64,000 nucleotides of DNA from Sphingomonas lenta (GTDB taxonomy: Bacteria > Pseudomonadota > Alphaproteobacteria > Sphingomonadales > Sphingomonadaceae): assembly GCF_002288825.1 (NCBI RefSeq), contig NZ_NSLI01000003.1:744001-808000 (forward strand). Reading direction: 5' to 3'. The position numbers and the translations under genes were made by a program. Positions 61,037 to 64,000 of this stretch are shown here, one piece after another. Each line of letters starts with the position of its first letter. Position 1 is the stretch's first letter. The notes under the pieces are model-generated. The model saw nothing but the letters and a program-made list of their open reading frames with translations. It had not been told where the DNA came from and did no database searches.

Positions 61037-61197
61037 TTAGCTTCGCACACTTCGCGCCCGTTCGGACATTGCGTTGCGTCGGCCGGCAACTTTCTTGCGC
61101 GGCGGCATGGTCGCGACCGTCGGCTGCGGGCGTGGTTCGGGTCGACGATGTGAAAGAGCGAATCGAACGCTAGCTCGGCGAAAGCTTGTAGGACAGC
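61037..61197. repeat. Dispersed repeat, copy B (about 160 bases)
   Basis: Shares blocks with 26921-27092, with the same left edge TTAGCTTCGCA and right edge TGTAGGACAGC and near-identical TTCGCGCCCGTTCGG and CGGCAACTTT. Read on the minus strand it gives PNGREVCEAN. It lies between the bioA stop and the S9 peptidase start. Confidence 0.75.
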
Positions 61198-61220
61198 GGT
61201 TTCGGCGCGTCGCTCCGTCG

Positions 61221-62471
61221 CTAGCGCGCGATGTCCTCGGCGGCTTCGCCGATCGCTGCGTAGATGCGGTCGAGGTCGGCGTCGTCGATGCAATAGGGCG
61301 GCATGACGTAGACGGTGTTGCCCAAGGGGCGGAGCAGCAGGTCGGCGTCGCGGAAGCGGGCGAGGAGGCGGGGGGCGAGGTCGGAGAGATAGCCGCCCTG
61401 CGCATCCTCCAAGTCGACGGCGGCGATGGTGCCGAGCGCGCGGGGGTTGCGGACGCCGGGCAGGGTCGCGAGCCCGTCCAGGCGCTCGCGCTGACGGCAG
61501 GCGAGGTCGGCGACGCGGTCGAGGACGGGCTCGTCGCGCCAGACCTCCAGGTTCGCGACCGCCGCGGCGCAGGCGATCGGGTTGGCGGTGTAGCTGGACG
61601 AGTGGAAGAACATGCGCGCGCGATCGGTGGACAGGTGCGCGTCGTAGATCGGCTCGGTCGCCATCGTCACCGCGAGCGGCAGGCTGCCGCCGGTCAGGCC
61701 CTTGGACAGGCAGAGGAGGTCGGGCGTGACGCCGGCCTGCTCGCAGGCGAGCAGCGTGCCGGTGCGGCCCCAGCCGGTCATGACCTCGTCGGCGATGAAG
61801 AGCACGCCGTGGCGTTCGCAGACGGCGCGCATCTCCGCGAGGAGGCGGGGCGGGTAGGTGAGCATGCCGCCCGCGCCGAGGATCAGCGGCTCGACGATGA
61901 AGGCGGCGGGGTGATCTTGGGCCGCGGCCTCAAGCGCGTCCAGCGTCGCCTGGCCGTCGCCGTGCGGGAACGGGATCACGCCCACGTCGAACAGGAGCGG
62001 CGCGTAGGGTGCGTTGAACACGCCGCGCGCGCCGACCGACATCGCGCCGATCGTGTCGCCGTGATAGCTGTGCTCGAGCACGAGGATGCGGTGGCGGGGC
62101 TCGTTGCGGTTGGCCCAGTAGCCCAGCGCCATCTTGAGCGCGACCTCGACGCTGGTGGAGCCGGAGTCGGAGAAGAAGACGTAGGCTAGCGTCTCGGGCA
62201 TGATCCGGCGGAGGCCGCGGGCGAGCCTTTCGGCGGGCTCGTGCGTCCAGCCGGCGAAGATGATCTGGTCGAGCCTGGCTGCCTGCTCGGCAATGGCGGC
62301 GCTGATGCGGGGGTGGCGGTGGCCGTGCGTGGTCACCCACCAGCTGGAGATGGCGTCGACGACGCGGCGGCCGTCGGCGGTGTGGAGCGCCGCGCCCTCG
62401 GCGTGGGTGACAAGCGGGATCGGCTCGGCCAGACCGTGCTGAGTGAAGGGGTGCCAGACGGGGGAGGTCAC
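61221..62471 (-). CDS. bioA: Adenosylmethionine-8-amino-7-oxononanoate aminotransferase
   Basis: The protein has 416 residues from a GTG at 62471 (VTSPVWHPFTQHGL), overlapping the bioD stop by 4 bases. It makes DAPA from KAPA using SAM as amino donor. SSWWVTTHGHRHP, FSDSGSTSVEVALKMALGYW, SYHGDTIGAMSVG and the PLP Lys in LLCLSKGLTGGSLPLAVT are the class III aminotransferase features. Last gene of the bioF-bioD-bioA operon on the minus strand. Confidence 0.95.
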   Translation of the reverse strand: MTSPVWHPFTQHGLAEPIPLVTHAEGAALHTADGRRVVDAISSWWVTTHGHRHPRISAAIAEQAARLDQIIFAGWTHEPAERLARGLRRIMPETLAYVFFSDSGSTSVEVALKMALGYWANRNEPRHRILVLEHSYHGDTIGAMSVGARGVFNAPYAPLLFDVGVIPFPHGDGQATLDALEAAAQDHPAAFIVEPLILGAGGMLTYPPRLLAEMRAVCERHGVLFIADEVMTGWGRTGTLLACEQAGVTPDLLCLSKGLTGGSLPLAVTMATEPIYDAHLSTDRARMFFHSSSYTANPIACAAAVANLEVWRDEPVLDRVADLACRQRERLDGLATLPGVRNPRALGTIAAVDLEDAQGGYLSDLAPRLLARFRDADLLLRPLGNTVYVMPPYCIDDADLDRIYAAIGEAAEDIAR

Positions 62472-63088
62472 GCGAAGTCCTCGCGGCGGAAGTTTCCGTC
62501 GAAGGCGGCGGCGAGCGTGTCGGGGGTGAGCGGGTCCAGGCGCGGCAGGCGGCCGAGGCGCTTCACCCGGCCGATGCGGGCGATCGTAGCCTCGCTGTCC
62601 TCTTGCGCGTCGCCGACGAAGGCGACGCCCAGGATAGGCACGCCGCGGGTGCGGAGCGCTTCGACGGTGAGCAGGCTGTGGTTGATCGTGCCGAGCACAG
62701 TGCGGGCGACGATCACAGCGGGGAGCCACCAGCGCGCGAACAGGTCGGCGTAGAGCAGGTCGGGGGTGACGGGCACGAGCGCGCCGCCGGCTCCCTCCAC
62801 AATGAGCGGGCGGACGGAGGGCAGGTCGAGGCGGGCGGGGTCGATGATGACGCCGTCGAGCTCGGCGGCGCGATGCGGGGAGAGCGGGGCGGTGAGGCGG
62901 TAGGTTTCGGGGAGGATGCGGTCGCTCGGGATGCTCGCGAGCTGCGCGACGCGGTCGGCGTCGGTGCCGTCGGCCAAGCCGGACTGGACGGGCTTCCAGT
63001 AATAAGCCCCGAGCGCGGCGGTGAGGGCGGCGGCGAAGACGGTCTTGCCGACGTCGGTGTCGGTACCGGTGACGACGAGCGCGGTCAT
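62468..63088 (-). CDS. bioD: Dethiobiotin synthase
   Basis: The protein has 206 residues. It makes dethiobiotin from DAPA, CO2 and ATP. The P-loop TGTDTDVGKTVFAAALT is clear. YYWKPVQSG gives the Lys of the active site, and VEGAGGALVPV the substrate loop. It overlaps both neighbours by 4 bases. Confidence 0.95.
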   Translation of the reverse strand: MTALVVTGTDTDVGKTVFAAALTAALGAYYWKPVQSGLADGTDADRVAQLASIPSDRILPETYRLTAPLSPHRAAELDGVIIDPARLDLPSVRPLIVEGAGGALVPVTPDLLYADLFARWWLPAVIVARTVLGTINHSLLTVEALRTRGVPILGVAFVGDAQEDSEATIARIGRVKRLGRLPRLDPLTPDTLAAAFDGNFRREDFA

Positions 63089-64000
63089 GCGAGCGCGTCC
63101 GCCAGCGCGTCGATGTCGGCCTCGGTCACGTTCAGCGTGAGCGAGAGACGCAAGCGCGCGGTGCCGGGCGGCACGGTGGGCGGGCGAATGCCGCGGACGT
63201 CGAAACCGGCGGCTTGCAGCGCCTCGGCCGCCTGCATGGTGCGGGCGTCGTCGCCGAGGATGAGCGGCAGGATCTGCGAGCCGGTGGGGGTGACGCCGTG
63301 CGGAGCCAGGGCGCGCTCGGCGTGCGCGATCAGCGCGCGGAGGCGGGTGCGGCGTTCGGGCTCGTCCTCTAGGATGCGTAAGGACTCGCGCACGGCGGCG
63401 GCCATGAGCGGGGAAGGAGCAGTGGAGAAGATGAAGGGGCGGGCACGGTTGATCAGGAAATCGCGCACGACCTTGGGGCCGCAGACGAGCGCGCCTTCGC
63501 CGCCCAGCGCCTTGCCGCAGGTGTGGAGCGTGATCACGTCCTCGCGGCCCTGGAGATGCGCGACGAGGCCGCGGCCGTGTGCGCCGAAGACGCCGGTGGC
63601 GTGCGCCTCGTCGATCAGCAGCACCGCGCCGCGGCGCTCGGCGACGGCGAGGAGGTCGTCCAGCGGCGCGCGGTCGCCGTCCATGCTGTAGAGGCTCTCG
63701 ACGGCGATCCAGGCGTCGCCCGTCCCGCCGCCGCGCCGCCAGCGGGCGAGGGCGTCGTCGAACGCCTGGGCGTCGTTGTGCGCGGCGGCGACGGCTTGCG
63801 CGCGCGACAGGCGCATGCCCTCGTGCGCGCTGGCGTGGACGAGGGCGTCGTGGACGACGAGGTCGCCGCGCTGGGGCAGGGTGGCGAGAAGCGCTGCATT
63901 GGCGGCGTAGCCGCTGCCGAACCAGAGCGCGGCTTCAGCGCCGAAGAAGCGGGCGGCTTCGGCTTCGAGCGCCTGGTGCTCGGGGTGGTTGCCGCGAAGC
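63085..64000 (-). CDS. bioF: 8-amino-7-oxononanoate synthase, N-terminus beyond the window
   Basis: The last 305 residues are in the window; the frame runs off at base 64000. It condenses pimeloyl-ACP or -CoA with alanine in biotin synthesis. LRGNHPEHQALEAEAARFFG, LIDEAHATGVFGAHGRG and the PLP Lys in TLHTCGKALGGEGA are the alpha-oxoamine synthase motifs. Serine palmitoyltransferase shares this fold, but the adjacent bioD and bioA identify it as BioF. It overlaps bioD by 4 bases. Confidence 0.95.
   Translation of the reverse strand, partial: LRGNHPEHQALEAEAARFFGAEAALWFGSGYAANAALLATLPQRGDLVVHDALVHASAHEGMRLSRAQAVAAAHNDAQAFDDALARWRRGGGTGDAWIAVESLYSMDGDRAPLDDLLAVAERRGAVLLIDEAHATGVFGAHGRGLVAHLQGREDVITLHTCGKALGGEGALVCGPKVVRDFLINRARPFIFSTAPSPLMAAAVRESLRILEDEPERRTRLRALIAHAERALAPHGVTPTGSQILPLILGDDARTMQAAEALQAAGFDVRGIRPPTVPPGTARLRLSLTLNVTEADIDALADALA

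Noticed and set aside
60967..61293. 108-residue minus-strand frame through repeat copy B
   Set aside because: It overlaps the repeat and the end of bioA; no protein features.

Overview
This 64 kb window is chromosomal DNA from a high-GC alphaproteobacterium, most probably Sphingomonadaceae (Sphingomonas-like). The evidence is GapR (DUF2312), a Coq7 hydroxylase, promoters of the alphaproteobacterial EcfG type, a large oligosaccharide-type TonB-dependent receptor, the order nadD-rsfS-rlmH-envC-ctpA and cpoB-tilS-ftsH, and dispersed palindromic intergenic repeats of a kind I associate with sphingomonads. I found no tRNA, rRNA, CRISPR array, insertion sequence or prophage. Coding density is very high: many genes overlap by 4 bases (ATGA or GTGA) and several convergent pairs overlap at their 3' ends.

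Layout. Bases 1-11200 form a sugar-polymer locus: the end of a glycoside hydrolase, a GH43-type enzyme, a membrane chemoreceptor-like protein, a GntR/FadR regulator, an SSS sodium-sugar symporter, dgoK and dgoA (the end of the De Ley-Doudoroff galactonate route), a TonB receptor and two secreted proteins of unknown function. The symporter and receptor promoters share a 13-base motif. Bases 11300-13950 hold a stress module: an EcfG-type promoter drives two DUF2382 proteins, followed by an OmpA-domain lipoprotein-like protein and a DUF937 protein. Bases 14100-15700 carry a 3-methyladenine glycosylase convergent with a patatin.

Bases 15800-23430 are the most interesting part. Eight co-directional genes encode two nucleotidyltransferases, a CDP-glycerol-phosphotransferase-like protein, a CDP-alcohol phosphatidyltransferase, a flippase, a DUF2141 secreted protein, a diacylglycerol/ceramide kinase-like protein and a YGS-motif nucleotidyltransferase-fold protein resembling Tam41. 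Together they look like a pathway that phosphorylates, activates, decorates and exports an anionic lipid, perhaps a sphingolipid or a phosphoglycan.

Bases 23500-35450 are mixed: a metallo-beta-lactamase protein, an EcfG-linked acidic 72-residue protein, a coupled ATP-grasp and flavin monooxygenase pair, a small membrane protein, purEK, gpmA, a cytosolic carboxypeptidase, a DUF4136 lipoprotein, ribosomal protein L36, a HAD phosphatase, a Phd-PIN toxin-antitoxin pair, pyruvate kinase and DUF1244. Bases 35600-43770 hold a secreted amidohydrolase, gapR and a DNA-repair block: a HerA-like ATPase, yebC, ruvC, ruvA and ruvB, with an exoD gene and a parDE toxin-antitoxin pair lying between ruvA and ruvB.

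Bases 43800-64000 are core genes: ptsP, a rodZ-like gene, cpoB, tilS, ftsH, nadD, rsfS, rlmH, an envC-like gene, ctpA, dsbB, coq7, an S9 peptidase and, on the minus strand, the biotin operon bioF-bioD-bioA, with bioF cut by the window edge. Intergenic repeats occur throughout. Some supply stop codons, protein C-termini or a ribosome-binding site to neighbouring genes, and one long repeat carries a second hairpin repeat inserted into it.
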